From: Planctomycetota bacterium
GTDB taxonomy: Bacteria; Planctomycetota; Planctomycetia; Planctomycetales; Planctomycetaceae
Assembly (NCBI GenBank): GCA_014584345.1
Contig: JACTNB010000024.1
Span: 294,513 to 358,512 of the forward strand
Direction of reading: 5' to 3'
Length of the DNA stretch: 64,000 bases
In this document: positions 45,625-56,833 of the stretch, piece after piece
Layout: every line of letters starts with the position of its first letter
Numbering within the stretch: position 1 is the first letter of the stretch
Position numbers and translations under genes: made by a program
The notes under the pieces: generated by a model
What the model was told of the DNA's origin: nothing
The model's database searches: none
What the model saw: the letters and a program-made list of their open reading frames with translations, nothing else

Positions 45625-47739
45625 ATGGATAAACTCGACCTTTCCGACAACCCACTGCTGCAAACGGCTGGCGTGCCACTTTACGCGCGGATTCAACCGG
45701 ACCATATTATCCCCGCGGTCACGGAGTTATTGCGCCATGGCCGGGAAGTCCTTGGCCAGGTGGAGGCCCTGCGCAATCCTGGCTGGGACGAACTGTTCGC
45801 GCCGCTCGAAGAGCTGGATCGCCGCTTCGAGCAGACCTGGAAACCGATCGGACATTTGGTTGGCGTGCGGAATTCGCCTGAATTACGCGAAGCGTATCAG
45901 CAGGTGTTGCCGGAAGTCGTACAGTTCGGTCTGGAGTTAAGGCAGAGCGAACCGATCTATCGGGAACTGAAAGCGCTGCGGCAATCGGCGGAGTTTGCCT
46001 CGTTTCCTCCCGCGCGGCAGCGGATACTGGAGCAGCGTCTGCTGGGTGCGGAATTGTCTGGTATCGCGTTGTCGGACGAGAACAAGTCGAAGTACAACGA
46101 GATCGTCAGCGAGCTATCGACTCTGGCCAACGATTATTCCAATCATGTGCTGGATGCGACCAAGGCCTACGCGAAGATTGTGACGGATCCCGCCGACACC
46201 GAGGGCTGGCCCGAGAGTCTGAAAAACTTGACCAGCCAGGCATATAACACGGCAAAGAGCGACACGGATCCCGAGTCGACCCCCTCGTGCGGACCGTGGC
46301 GCGTGACGCTGGAAATTCCGATTGTGCAGCCACTCTGGCAACACTGCCGCAATCGGGATCTGCGCGAGCAAACGTATCGGGCCTATATATCGCGGGCCTC
46401 GTCGGGAGAGTTCGACAATACGGGCCTGTGCGAGCGGATTCTGGAGTTGCGGCGTCAACAGGCCGAACTGCTGGGATATGCCAGTTTCGCGGAAATCAGC
46501 CTGGCGGAAAAGATGGCGGAAAGCGTGTCGGCAGTCGAGCAGATGTTCGAGACCCTGCTGGCCGCTTCGCTGGCGCCTGCCCGCCGGGATCTGGAGGAAT
46601 TGGAACAGTTCGCGCGGTCAGCCGGGGAAACCGAGCCGCTCAAACACTGGGATATCGCGTTCTGGGCCGAGCGTCTGCGGGAACAGCGATATGAGGTGAC
46701 CGAGGAAGTTTTGCGCCAATACTTCCAGCACGAGCGGGTACTGGAAGGTCTGTTCAATCTGGTCCAGCGTCTGTTCGGGATCGAAGTGCGTCCCGCCGAT
46801 GGCCAGACCAGCGTGTGGGACGCATCCGTGCGTTACTTCGAGGTGTACGACCGGGGAGAGCCGATCGCATCGTTTTTCTACGATCCCTACTCGCGCCCCG
46901 CAAACAAGCGGGGGGGCGCCTGGATGGATGTGTGCCTGGATCGGCGGGTGCGGGGGACGGAGGTGCAACGTCCGGTGGCGCATCTGGTCTGCAACTGCAC
47001 GCCTCCGGTGGGGAGTCAACCGGCGTTGATGACCTTCCGGGAAGTGGAAACCCTGTTTCACGAATTCGGTCACGGGTTGCAACACATGTTGACCACGGTG
47101 ACAGAGCCCGACGTGGCGGGGATCAACGGCGTGGAATGGGATGCGGTCGAACTTCCGAGTCAGTTTCTGGAAAACTGGTGTTATCATCGTCCGACCCTGC
47201 TGGGAATGACAGCGCATGTCGAAACTGGCGCGCCCCTTCCGGAGGAACTGTTCGAAAAAATCGTGAAGGCGCGAAACTTCCGCGCGGGTTCCAATTCGCT
47301 GCGTCAACTCACGTTCGGCATGACTGACATGCGTCTGCACACGGGTTACCGGCCCGGTGAGGGGAGTACTATTTTTGATGTGCAGCGAGACGTGATGCGG
47401 CGGACATCGATCCTTCCGATGCTCCCCGAGGATCGCATGTTGTGTTCGTTCACGCATATTTTCGCGGGGGGGTACGCCGCCGGGTATTACAGCTACAAAT
47501 GGGCGGAAGTTCTCGCAGCCGATGCCTTTGCCGCCTTCGAGGAAGCGGGGCTCGATCAGCCGGATGCCTTGCGGGCCGTGGGGCAGCAATTTCGGGAAAC
47601 CATTCTGTCCCAGGGGGGGAGCCGACATCCCATGGAACTGTTCAAGGCGTTTCGTGGCCGCGAACCGGATCCGCAGGCCTTGTTGAAGCAGACGGGACTG
47701 CTGCACAACAACGAAGAATCGGCCGCGGAGCCGGAGTAA
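45625..47739 (+). CDS. prlC: M3 family oligopeptidase (oligopeptidase A-like)
   Basis: A 704-residue cytoplasmic metallopeptidase. The zinc motif HEFGH (His479, Glu480, His483) lies in ETLFHEFGHGLQHML, with a downstream Glu in the M3 pattern (ELPSQFLENW). Length and domain order match oligopeptidase A/PrlC and dipeptidyl carboxypeptidase relatives, which cut short peptides. A POT-family peptide transporter follows by 190 bp on the same strand, so the two probably serve peptide uptake and breakdown. Start ATG 45625 (a TTG one codon upstream is possible). No strong Shine-Dalgarno is visible. Confidence 0.9.
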   Translation: MDKLDLSDNPLLQTAGVPLYARIQPDHIIPAVTELLRHGREVLGQVEALRNPGWDELFAPLEELDRRFEQTWKPIGHLVGVRNSPELREAYQQVLPEVVQFGLELRQSEPIYRELKALRQSAEFASFPPARQRILEQRLLGAELSGIALSDENKSKYNEIVSELSTLANDYSNHVLDATKAYAKIVTDPADTEGWPESLKNLTSQAYNTAKSDTDPESTPSCGPWRVTLEIPIVQPLWQHCRNRDLREQTYRAYISRASSGEFDNTGLCERILELRRQQAELLGYASFAEISLAEKMAESVSAVEQMFETLLAASLAPARRDLEELEQFARSAGETEPLKHWDIAFWAERLREQRYEVTEEVLRQYFQHERVLEGLFNLVQRLFGIEVRPADGQTSVWDASVRYFEVYDRGEPIASFFYDPYSRPANKRGGAWMDVCLDRRVRGTEVQRPVAHLVCNCTPPVGSQPALMTFREVETLFHEFGHGLQHMLTTVTEPDVAGINGVEWDAVELPSQFLENWCYHRPTLLGMTAHVETGAPLPEELFEKIVKARNFRAGSNSLRQLTFGMTDMRLHTGYRPGEGSTIFDVQRDVMRRTSILPMLPEDRMLCSFTHIFAGGYAAGYYSYKWAEVLAADAFAAFEEAGLDQPDALRAVGQQFRETILSQGGSRHPMELFKAFRGREPDPQALLKQTGLLHNNEESAAEPE

Positions 47740-47927
47740 CACAAACCCCGCCCGATCCCCGTGCGTTCGTGGATCGGGCCGGCGGAGAAACACGGAATAC
47801 TCATCTCGACCTGTCTGCAGGAGTTTTCTATTCTTCCGAGACTCCGCGAAACCCGAAAGTTCACCGGACCGAGTGTTCGATTCCTGGGATTTCACGCATC
47901 GAGACCTGAAGCGAAAGAGCAGCAGCC

Positions 47928-49343
<1,416 letters not shown>

Positions 49344-49390
49344 CTCCTGGTTGAGAACCGGATTTCTCGCTCCGAGGATGCTGACAGGAG

Positions 49391-51226
49391 TTAATCTGCT
49401 TGCGCCCAGTTGGGCGGGGGAGCGGTGAACTCGAGTGGTTGGCCGGTATCCGGGTCGTGCAGTCGGAGTTTCCAGGCGTGCAGGCACATGGGAGGGGCAT
49501 CGATCGCCTGGGTGATGCGCGTGCCGATCTGTTGTTCCGGCAGATAAACGGAGTCTCCCAGGATGGGCAGGCCGAGATGCCAGAGGTGGACACGAATCTG
49601 GTTTGTCCGCCCCGTGCGTGGCCGGGCTTCCAGTAGAGCCGTGCCATCGGGCAGGCGTTCGAGCAGATGAAAGTCGGTCTGGGCGGGGAGTCCGTCGGCT
49701 TCGTCGACGCAGCGGACTCCGGCCTCGGCGGTTTCCCGCGAGATGGGGGCCGTGCAGGCGAATGTCGTCCACTCTGGTTGACCATGCACGCGGCAGAGGT
49801 AGGTCTTTTCGGCCTGTCCCCGCTCGAACTGCCTCTGGATCCGAAGCGAAGAATTGCGGTGGTTCGTGAAGACGATCAGCCCGGTGGTGTTGGCGTCGAG
49901 GCGATGGGCGGGCCGCAGATTTTCCTCGGGGAAAGCCAAATCCAGCAGGGAAGTCAGGCTGTTCTTGTTAAACCGGCCGCAGGGATGGACTGGCAACGGA
50001 GCCGGTTTGTTGAAGACGACGAGGCGTGTCTGCCAGTCGACGATGCGAATTTGCGGATTCACCTCGGGTTCGATCGTGTCCGGTTCGAGCCTCACCAGGC
50101 GCTGGCCTGCCCACAGGGGTTTGTGCATGGGCCAGGGTTGATCGCGATACAGGATCAATTCCCGGGCGCAGATTTTTCCCCATTCGTCCCGGGAGACATG
50201 CGGATGGTAATCGGCCAGAAAGTCGATCAAATTCCAGCCGTGATATTTTTCGGGCACGTTCAAGGGACGCCGATTGGTGTAGGGGAGCGAGCCGGGCAGA
50301 GGATTGGCGACGGCCTGAATACGGGCTTCCCGTTCGGCCAGCGACAATTCCGTCTTCTCTGGTGCCTGCCAGCAGAAGGGGCAGGAAACTCCGGGGACGT
50401 ATTTTTCGGACTGCTGTTGTTCGAGTGTCAAGGGGTGTTGGCAGATGTAACACTGCGTGGTTGCAGTCTCGTGCAGCGCGGGATCGAGGGCCACGCGGTG
50501 ATCGAACACAAAACAATCCCCGTGATAATGCGCGCCCCCGCATTCCTCGAAGTATTTGAGGATGCCCCCTTCGAGTTGGTAGACTTCGCGAAATCCTTCG
50601 CGTTCCATGAAGGGGCCGGCCTTTTCGCATCGGATCCCTCCCGTGCAGAACATGACCAGGGGACGTTCCTTCCATTCTTCGGGGAGTTGCCGGACGGCTT
50701 CGGGAAAATCGCGAAAGTGATTCACGCCGATCGGCACGGCATCGTCAAAGGTGCCCAGTTCCACTTCGTAGTCGTTGCGGGTATCCAGCAAGGTCAGGGG
50801 CCGTCCCGCATCGAGCCAATCCTTGAGCATGCGGGGAGGCAGCTTGCGTGAGGTGTACTCGGCGGGGCTGATCCCCGAGACTCCAAACGCGATGATTTCC
50901 TGCTTCAACTTCACCAGCAGACGGCTGAAGGGCTGCTTTTCGCTGAAACTTTCCTTGGCTTGCAGGGAAGCCAGCAGGGGGTCCGCACGGAGCATTTCCA
51001 GCAGGGCATCGATATCGGGCCGGGCGCCTGCCATGAACAGGTTGATACCTTCCGGGGCCAGCAGGATGGTTCCCTTGAGGTTGTGCTGTTTGCAGAATTC
51101 GCGCAAGGCGACGCGACGTTCCGGCAGGCGGTCGAGCCTGGCAAACAAATAGGACGAGATGTTGACAACCGGCAGGGGGGTGGCGTGCTCCGCGGCAGGC
51201 GGGGTGGGGGGAACGGACGTAACCAT
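49391..51226 (-). CDS. TrhO-type rhodanese fused to an RluA-type pseudouridine synthase
   Basis: A 611-residue fusion. Residues about 1-300 match the TrhO/YceA family (rhodanese-like tRNA U34 hydroxylase): GINLFMAGARPDID and the catalytic Cys in MFCTGGIRCEKAG, then cysteine pairs (CYICQ, CPFC). From about 315 a segment resembling an S4-like RNA-binding region leads to an RluA-type pseudouridine synthase with the catalytic Asp in AHRLDANTTGLIVF and RTGRTNQIRVHLWHLG. Thus two uridine-modifying activities are joined. Start 51226 was chosen because the sequence after it fits the TrhO N-terminus; no Shine-Dalgarno is visible. Alternatively the RNA targets could be rRNA for the second domain. Confidence 0.9.
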   Translation of the reverse strand: MVTSVPPTPPAAEHATPLPVVNISSYLFARLDRLPERRVALREFCKQHNLKGTILLAPEGINLFMAGARPDIDALLEMLRADPLLASLQAKESFSEKQPFSRLLVKLKQEIIAFGVSGISPAEYTSRKLPPRMLKDWLDAGRPLTLLDTRNDYEVELGTFDDAVPIGVNHFRDFPEAVRQLPEEWKERPLVMFCTGGIRCEKAGPFMEREGFREVYQLEGGILKYFEECGGAHYHGDCFVFDHRVALDPALHETATTQCYICQHPLTLEQQQSEKYVPGVSCPFCWQAPEKTELSLAEREARIQAVANPLPGSLPYTNRRPLNVPEKYHGWNLIDFLADYHPHVSRDEWGKICARELILYRDQPWPMHKPLWAGQRLVRLEPDTIEPEVNPQIRIVDWQTRLVVFNKPAPLPVHPCGRFNKNSLTSLLDLAFPEENLRPAHRLDANTTGLIVFTNHRNSSLRIQRQFERGQAEKTYLCRVHGQPEWTTFACTAPISRETAEAGVRCVDEADGLPAQTDFHLLERLPDGTALLEARPRTGRTNQIRVHLWHLGLPILGDSVYLPEQQIGTRITQAIDAPPMCLHAWKLRLHDPDTGQPLEFTAPPPNWAQAD

Positions 51227-51404
51227 GAAAAAATTCGCGTTCGTGTTGTTCAAAAAGGAATTGGGGGTGTAATTAAAGGCATTGCGTGCCGTTTTCAGGC
51301 GACACGGTGATTCAAACAGTGTAACGCGGAAACGGGGCGTGACAGCCGCCACGGCCCGCGTTTGCAGGAAAATAGGACCAAGTTACGAGGGGCAGCGTTC
51401 GGAG

Positions 51405-52436
51405 TCACTGCTGCAATTTGAGGCTGCGAATCTGCTGATCCATATGTTTCATCACCACGGGAAAATAGAAGATGCCGGTGTAGTGATCGACGGGCATAAC
51501 GACGTGATGTTCCCTTGCCAGGGAGGCCGTTTTCGCGAGGATTTCGGCGTTGTGCATCGGTACGACGGTATCGTAGCGCCCCGAGTACAGCCAGACCCGT
51601 TCGCGATTCATGCGGGAGGCCAGGTGCAGGGGATCGATCATTTCGACCAATTCCCGCAGTCCGTCTTCGGTCACCTGGGCTTCCTGCAGTTGCTGTCGGA
51701 GTTTTGCAGCGTCCCGCTGGCCATTTTGAATCAGGCTCGGCAGGTCTCCTCCCGCCAGCAGAAGGAAGATCGCCGTGTATTGCTGGTCTACTCCCGCGAC
51801 CGTGGCGGAGACGATGCCCCCCAAGCTGGTTCCCTGGAGGGAAATCGAATCGCGATCGACCCCCGGCAAGCAAGCGACCGCATCGCGGGCGCGGCGGACA
51901 TCGGCAATCCCCTGGCGGAGCAGGACCATCAATTCGTCGGCGGCGGGGGTAGCGCCCCAGCTCCGCGCGCCATACCCGGGCAGATGCAGCAGAAAGGCAT
52001 GATACCCGGCCTTGCGAAAACCGCGGGCAAACAGCTTGCCCACCGTCATGCCTCGTCCCGATTCGTGCACGACCACCACCGCCGGGCGGGAGGCCACTTC
52101 TCCCGCCTCGTCGCGTGCCACGAACCATTCCAGGGCGACGGCATCGTTTTGCGGGTGAGTAGAGGTGACGGGCGAGGGGAAACGGACGAGCCAGTCCGTA
52201 TCGCCGGTGGCCTCTTCCAGCACGACGTGGAACGGGGCCGGTTTCCAGCAGAGACCATCGAGGCACTTTTGCTGGAGATCATCCGCGGGGGCGGCCTGGG
52301 GCTGCAATGTATCGAGCGCCTGGAATTTCGCGCCGATGGCCAGGTCCGCGGCGGCCTTCCCGGAAGCGTCGGGCTCGGAGGCCCGACACAGTGTTCCGCA
52401 GCAGCACAGCAGTAACAGTCCGAGCGTATGTCGCAT
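51405..52436 (-). CDS. Secreted alpha/beta hydrolase
   Basis: A 343-residue protein with a signal peptide (TLGLLLLCCCGTLCRA). The alpha/beta-hydrolase fold shows the nucleophile elbow SLQGTSLGGIVSATVAG (Gly-Thr-Ser-Leu-Gly-Gly), an acid in LYSGRYDTVVPM, and a His in MPVDHYTGIFYF. Family members include acetyl xylan esterases and other periplasmic esterases; substrate unknown. Start 52436 gives the signal peptide at the very N-terminus. It lies 17 bases beyond the bioA stop on the same strand. Confidence 0.8.
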   Translation of the reverse strand: MRHTLGLLLLCCCGTLCRASEPDASGKAAADLAIGAKFQALDTLQPQAAPADDLQQKCLDGLCWKPAPFHVVLEEATGDTDWLVRFPSPVTSTHPQNDAVALEWFVARDEAGEVASRPAVVVVHESGRGMTVGKLFARGFRKAGYHAFLLHLPGYGARSWGATPAADELMVLLRQGIADVRRARDAVACLPGVDRDSISLQGTSLGGIVSATVAGVDQQYTAIFLLLAGGDLPSLIQNGQRDAAKLRQQLQEAQVTEDGLRELVEMIDPLHLASRMNRERVWLYSGRYDTVVPMHNAEILAKTASLAREHHVVMPVDHYTGIFYFPVVMKHMDQQIRSLKLQQ

Positions 52437-52453
52437 ATGAGGGAATCTCCGAT

Positions 52454-53863
52454 TCAACGCCTTGGTTGCTGGTGGATCTCGCGGCCCTGCGTGGCACACA
52501 CCTCGTCAATGGATTCGATGATGATATCACATAGTTCTTCGAGCAGGGAGAGAGGCATGGCCAATGCCGGCATCAGCACGACCACGTTTCCCAGCGGGCG
52601 GATAATCGCGCCCCGTGCCCGTGCCGCCAGGGTCACCCGGTGTCCCATCCGCAGTTCGGGTGCAAAGGGGGTTTTGTGGAGTTTGTCGGCGACCAGTTCA
52701 ATCCCCACCATGATCCCCTTTTGCCGAATTTCCCCCACGTGGGGGTGGGAGCGCAGAGGTTCCAGCCGCTGACTTAGACAGGCATTCAGCACGTGAACGT
52801 TCTCGAGGACGGCGTTTTTCTCGATCAGCTCGAGCGATGCGAGCGCGACCGCGCAGGCCAGCGCGTTCCCGGTGTAGGTGTGCCCATGATAAAACGTGCG
52901 TCCTTCGTGGGGTTCTCCCAGAAAGGCCTCATAGATTTCGGAACTCACCACGGTGGCGGCCAGCGGGAGATAGCCTCCCGTGATTCCCTTTGCCAGGCAG
53001 AGAATATCGGGACAAACTTGTTCCTGTTCGCAGGCAAACAAGGTTCCCGTCTTGCCGAACCCGACCGCGACCTCGTCGGCAATCAGGGGGATGCCATGGC
53101 GTTTCGTCAATTCGCGGACGTGCCTCAGATACCCCGGTGGATGGACCTGCACGCCAGCGGCCCCTTGCACGAGCGGTTCGAGGATCAGGGCCGCAAGACT
53201 CTCGCCCTGCTCCGCCAGTACCTGTTCGACCTGCCGGTAACAGTGGTCCAGCCAGCTTGCCTCGTCGAATCCGGCGGGGACGCGATACGCCACGGGACAG
53301 GGGACCGTAATCGTCGGAAACAGCAGGTTGTCGAAGCAGCGATGAAAGTCGGCAATGCGGCCCACGGAAACGGACCCCAGCGTGTCGCCATGATATGCGT
53401 CCGCCAGCCTTGCGAAGCGCGTGCGGCGGCTTGCCCCGGCGGATTTCAAATAATGGTATTGCACCGCCATTTTCAGCGCGGCCTCCACCGCGGTGGAGCC
53501 CGCATCGGAAAAGAACACGTGGTTCAACCCGGCGGGTGTCCGCCGGACGAGTTCGTGGGCCAGTTGTATCGCGGCGGGAGTGGAGGCTCCCAGCAATGTG
53601 GTATGCGCGATCCGCGCGAGCTGATCCCGCAGGGCGGCATCGAGTTCCGGCACGCAATGGCCGTGCACGTTGCACCACAGCGAGGAAATCCCGTCCAGAT
53701 AGCGACGCCCCGCGATATCCCGCAGATAAAAGCCCTCGCCCGAAACAATGATCGGTGCCTGCTCGCGGGCATAGGCGGTCATCGGTGTAAACGGATGCCA
53801 GAGTTCGGCATGATCCCAGTGCCGCAGGCGGTCGATCATTTCGGCGGAAAATGGCGGATTCAT
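52454..53863 (-). CDS. bioA: Adenosylmethionine-8-amino-7-oxononanoate aminotransferase
   Basis: A 469-residue PLP enzyme that transfers the amino group of SAM to 8-amino-7-oxononanoate in biotin synthesis. WHPFTPMTAYAREQ near residue 20 is characteristic of BioA. Other features are SSLWCNVHGH, FFSDAGSTAVEAALKMA, YHGDTLGSVSVG, DEVAVGFGKTGTLFAC and the PLP Lys in LCLAKGITGGYLPLAAT. Start 53863 is supported by family alignment; a longer frame to 54178 is not used. It is not next to bioB, bioD or bioF; those must be elsewhere. Confidence 0.95.
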   Translation of the reverse strand: MNPPFSAEMIDRLRHWDHAELWHPFTPMTAYAREQAPIIVSGEGFYLRDIAGRRYLDGISSLWCNVHGHCVPELDAALRDQLARIAHTTLLGASTPAAIQLAHELVRRTPAGLNHVFFSDAGSTAVEAALKMAVQYHYLKSAGASRRTRFARLADAYHGDTLGSVSVGRIADFHRCFDNLLFPTITVPCPVAYRVPAGFDEASWLDHCYRQVEQVLAEQGESLAALILEPLVQGAAGVQVHPPGYLRHVRELTKRHGIPLIADEVAVGFGKTGTLFACEQEQVCPDILCLAKGITGGYLPLAATVVSSEIYEAFLGEPHEGRTFYHGHTYTGNALACAVALASLELIEKNAVLENVHVLNACLSQRLEPLRSHPHVGEIRQKGIMVGIELVADKLHKTPFAPELRMGHRVTLAARARGAIIRPLGNVVVLMPALAMPLSLLEELCDIIIESIDEVCATQGREIHQQPRR

Positions 53864-53984
53864 GCTGTTTACGATAGGCCTGGGCCATACGGGGTAAGAT
53901 TGAAATTCATACGAGTTTAGCAGCAGGGCCATCCCGCGGCAAACAGCCAAAACCGCCACTGCGAGCGACTTCTGTGCAGCGGAA

Positions 53985-54902
53985 TCAGCGTTCCATGCCG
54001 CAACGGGCAATGATCGCAACGGCCGTGAGGGCTTCCTTGAGGTTGATCTTCGATTCGCCTGCCAGCCGATCTTCGAATGTGATCGGGACTTCCACGAAGG
54101 TGGCGCCGGCGCGGGCGCAGCGATACAGCAGTTCTTCCTGCACGGCGTATCCGTGCGAACGGAATTTCGAGAAATCAATTCGGCGTAGCAGTGCCATGCG
54201 ATAACAGCGATAACTTCCGCTGCAATCGCGCGTACTCAAGTGCATCCACATTCTGGCCCAGGTATTGATGCAGCGGCTCATCACATGCCGGCGGATTGGC
54301 CAGCCCACAATTTTGCCTCCCTGCACATAACGTGAACCAATGGCGACATCCGCGGAACTCGTCCGCAGGGTCCGCAGTAATTGGCGGAGATGGCGGGGAT
54401 GATGGCTGAAATCGGCATCGAGATTGACGAGGAATTCCCCACCCAGTTTCAGCGCGGCCTGGAAAGCGTACAAGGTTGCGGTCCCCAGTCCCCGTACTCC
54501 GTGCCGATGATGGACCAGAATTCTCGGATCGGTCGCGGCCATGCTGTCGGCCAACTCTCCCGTCCCATCGGGCGAGGAATCGTCCACGACTAGAACACGG
54601 GACTCGGGAAGTTGTGTCAGAATCTCGCTCAGCAAGCAGGGGAGAGTGTCTTTTTCATTGTAGGTGCACAATGTTACGACGCATCCGGCCCCGGTCTCCG
54701 GCTGCTGGTCCGAGGATTCACTGGTTGAAGTATTCACGCGTGCCGGGCTTACCTTCCCTGACGGACTAAAACAAATTCGACCTGCTTGCAACAGGTCACC
54801 CATGGTTTCCGATCTCGAGGGGGGATGCAAGGGAAACTCAAACCGAGGTTCCCCCCTGCCTGCCAGAGACGGGGGGATTATGCCGATCGTGTCAATTTTC
54901 AT
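53985..54902 (-). CDS. DPM-type glycosyltransferase family 2
   Basis: A 305-residue protein of the dolichol-phosphate mannosyltransferase/polyprenyl-phosphate glycosyltransferase type. VVTLCTYNEKDTLPCLL begins the GT2 domain near residue 78, with VLVVDDSSPDGTGELAD, a DAD motif (NLDADFSHHP), GSRYVQGGKIVGWP, and CSGSYRCYR. It has no clear C-terminal membrane segments, like short DPM1 homologues. It transfers a sugar from a nucleotide donor to a lipid phosphate for cell-envelope or glycoprotein synthesis. Start 54902 has GAGGGAAACGGG upstream; internal ATGs are possible because the first 75 residues are not conserved. Confidence 0.85.
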   Translation of the reverse strand: MKIDTIGIIPPSLAGRGEPRFEFPLHPPSRSETMGDLLQAGRICFSPSGKVSPARVNTSTSESSDQQPETGAGCVVTLCTYNEKDTLPCLLSEILTQLPESRVLVVDDSSPDGTGELADSMAATDPRILVHHRHGVRGLGTATLYAFQAALKLGGEFLVNLDADFSHHPRHLRQLLRTLRTSSADVAIGSRYVQGGKIVGWPIRRHVMSRCINTWARMWMHLSTRDCSGSYRCYRMALLRRIDFSKFRSHGYAVQEELLYRCARAGATFVEVPITFEDRLAGESKINLKEALTAVAIIARCGMER

Positions 54903-55144
54903 CCCGTTTCCCTCGCGGACTATCGGTAGGGGCCCGCATTGGTTAGCCTAGAACCCTGCAAATCGCTGACGGGACCAGTGCAATTTTCGGCCAGTTCCCG
55001 CACTGGCAAGGCCAAAGGCACACCCCAATCCGTCCGTTTCTATCCGAAACAGGACCCAGGCAGTGCATATGGTCGGTTGCATGCTGGTTCCCTTCAAGCA
55101 CTATTGTACCAAATTTTTTCTCTAAGCCTGCATGAACTCTTCCG

Positions 55145-55480
55145 ATGGAACCCGAGGAACTGCAATCGAACCGCGGGAAAATCGGCGCGATCGCCATCGC
55201 CTGCCTGTTGATCGCGATTGGTGTCTATTCTCAAGCCCCGGAGAAGACCGCCCTGGTGGGAGCGCTGGTACGCGTCGGTCTGTTGCTGGGAGCGTTCTGG
55301 CTGGCGGTACCCGTATTTCTCCGGCACCCGCGGATTCTCCGGCGCTTACCGTGGTATCTGCTGGCCGGCATGGTGGGCATCGTCGTTTATTTCAAGTATC
55401 TGTTTGTGCTGATTCCCGTATTTATTGCTTTGGCAATATTAAGCATGTTTGCAGGGCCAAGGCGAACACGCCCCGATTGA
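55145..55480 (+). CDS. Small three-helix membrane protein
   Basis: A 111-residue protein with hydrophobic segments at about residues 13-30 (IGAIAIACLLIAIGVYS), 38-58 (LVGALVRVGLLLGAFWLAV) and 70-100 (YLLAGMVGIVVYFKYLFVLI, IPVFIALAILSMF). I do not recognise a family. It is 46 bp before the GntR regulator on the same strand. Confidence 0.55.
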   Translation: MEPEELQSNRGKIGAIAIACLLIAIGVYSQAPEKTALVGALVRVGLLLGAFWLAVPVFLRHPRILRRLPWYLLAGMVGIVVYFKYLFVLIPVFIALAILSMFAGPRRTRPD

Positions 55481-55526
55481 GTTTTTTGCGTCTCAGGGCT
55501 GATTTACTAATCTGGAACGGTGGAAG

Positions 55527-56270
55527 ATGTCTGCAATTTCACATCAAGTGCCGACCCCTCCCGCGGGGGAGGAAACGGAGTCTTTGGAAGGGACCAAGAA
55601 ACAGGGCACAACGGCCCGCCTGTTCGACGAAATGTTGCAACTGATTGAATCGGGCATCTGGGCCGTGGGGGCGGCAATCCCCAGTGAACGGAACCTGATG
55701 TTGCAGTTTGGCGTGAGTCGAATTGCGGTCCGTGAAGCGCTGTCGATGTTGCGTGCCCTGGGGGTATTGGAAATATCCCATGGCAAAAGCACGACCGTGC
55801 GAAAGATGAGTACGGAAACGCTCGCGAAACTGTTTCCGTTGCTTCTATCGTTGGAGGGGGAGCAATCGCTGACACACGTGTTCGAGGTTCGTTGTGCCCT
55901 GGAATTGCAAACGGCCCGGCTGGCCGCTGTGAAACGGACCGCGGATGACCTGCATCGATTGAGCGATCTGACGGAGCGGTTCGATTCCTACCAGACGGAC
56001 ACCCCGGAATCGATCGAGGCCGACCATCAATTCCACGTTCAGATCGCGAAATCGACGGGAAATCCGCTGTTCTGGGTCTTGCTGAATGTACTCGGATCGT
56101 TCGTGAAATACTCCCAGCGGGAAAGCGGGAAGCACGATCCCGAACAGCATCTCAAGGCGTCCCGTTCGCACCACGAGATCCTGCAGGCCATCCGCGAGCG
56201 GGACGCAGATCTCGCCAGCCTGTGCATGGAGCGGCACCTGCGCGACGCCCATCGCATCAAGGTTACCTGA
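55527..56270 (+). CDS. GntR-family transcriptional regulator, FadR/FCD type
   Basis: A 247-residue protein. The N-terminal winged helix-turn-helix is seen in IPSERNLMLQFGVSRIAVREALSMLRALGVLEI (GntR signature). The C-terminal all-helical FCD ligand domain runs from about residue 105 (FEVRCALELQTARLAAV) to the HLRDAHRIK end; metal-binding Asp/His positions are likely at EADHQFHVQIAKSTGNPL and SRSHHEIL. FCD regulators sense organic acids or sugar acids. The ligand and targets are unknown; the nearest metabolic genes are not obviously related. Confidence 0.9.
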   Translation: MSAISHQVPTPPAGEETESLEGTKKQGTTARLFDEMLQLIESGIWAVGAAIPSERNLMLQFGVSRIAVREALSMLRALGVLEISHGKSTTVRKMSTETLAKLFPLLLSLEGEQSLTHVFEVRCALELQTARLAAVKRTADDLHRLSDLTERFDSYQTDTPESIEADHQFHVQIAKSTGNPLFWVLLNVLGSFVKYSQRESGKHDPEQHLKASRSHHEILQAIRERDADLASLCMERHLRDAHRIKVT

Positions 56271-56386
56271 GTTCCGAGCCGCACGCGCCAGGGTCGGATG
56301 TTGGAGGCCAGACTCCTGAAAAACCCGCAGCCAGCGCCGTCGGCTTGGTTACTACGCGAAGGACCAATTCCGTCGGACCGAGCGCA

Positions 56387-56833
56387 TCAGGCTCGTGGTT
56401 GTTCCAGCGGGAAACGCGTCTCGTTGCCGGAGTCGCGTTCACGCCAGTGCGACACTTGTGTTTCCCCCTGGTGCCAACTCAGGCAGATCTCCCGGCCATC
56501 GAGCACTGCAGGAAAGTCGACGGCGCCAATTTCGGGGTCCTTCAGTTCGATTCCCAGGCGACGCAGTTCCTCGATGAACTCCTGGAGCTTTTCGATATCG
56601 GCATAAATCGAAGCTTCCATCTGCTCGACTTCTTCGCTGTACATATCTTCGCGTGTGCCGGAACTTCCCGCGCGCCCGGTCACTGCCGTCAATCGTTCAC
56701 GGCGTTCACGAATTTCGCGATACAGCGCAACGATATCGTGCACAATCACCTTGACGAGGGGCAGTGTGCGGTTTGCCTCCTCGGGCGTGAAGAGGCGGCG
56801 TGTCGTCTCTGTCTGCGGTACTGTAGCATTCAT
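56387..56833 (-). CDS. DUF2203 family protein
   Basis: A 148-residue protein. FTPEEANRTLPLVKVIVHDIV at the N-terminus and the C-terminal VDFPAVLDGREICLSW followed by WRERDSGNETRFPL match DUF2203, a conserved family of unknown function. The middle is a helical, charged hairpin (SEEVEQMEASIYADIEKLQEFI). It is convergent with the GntR gene. Confidence 0.85.
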   Translation of the reverse strand: MNATVPQTETTRRLFTPEEANRTLPLVKVIVHDIVALYREIRERRERLTAVTGRAGSSGTREDMYSEEVEQMEASIYADIEKLQEFIEELRRLGIELKDPEIGAVDFPAVLDGREICLSWHQGETQVSHWRERDSGNETRFPLEQPRA

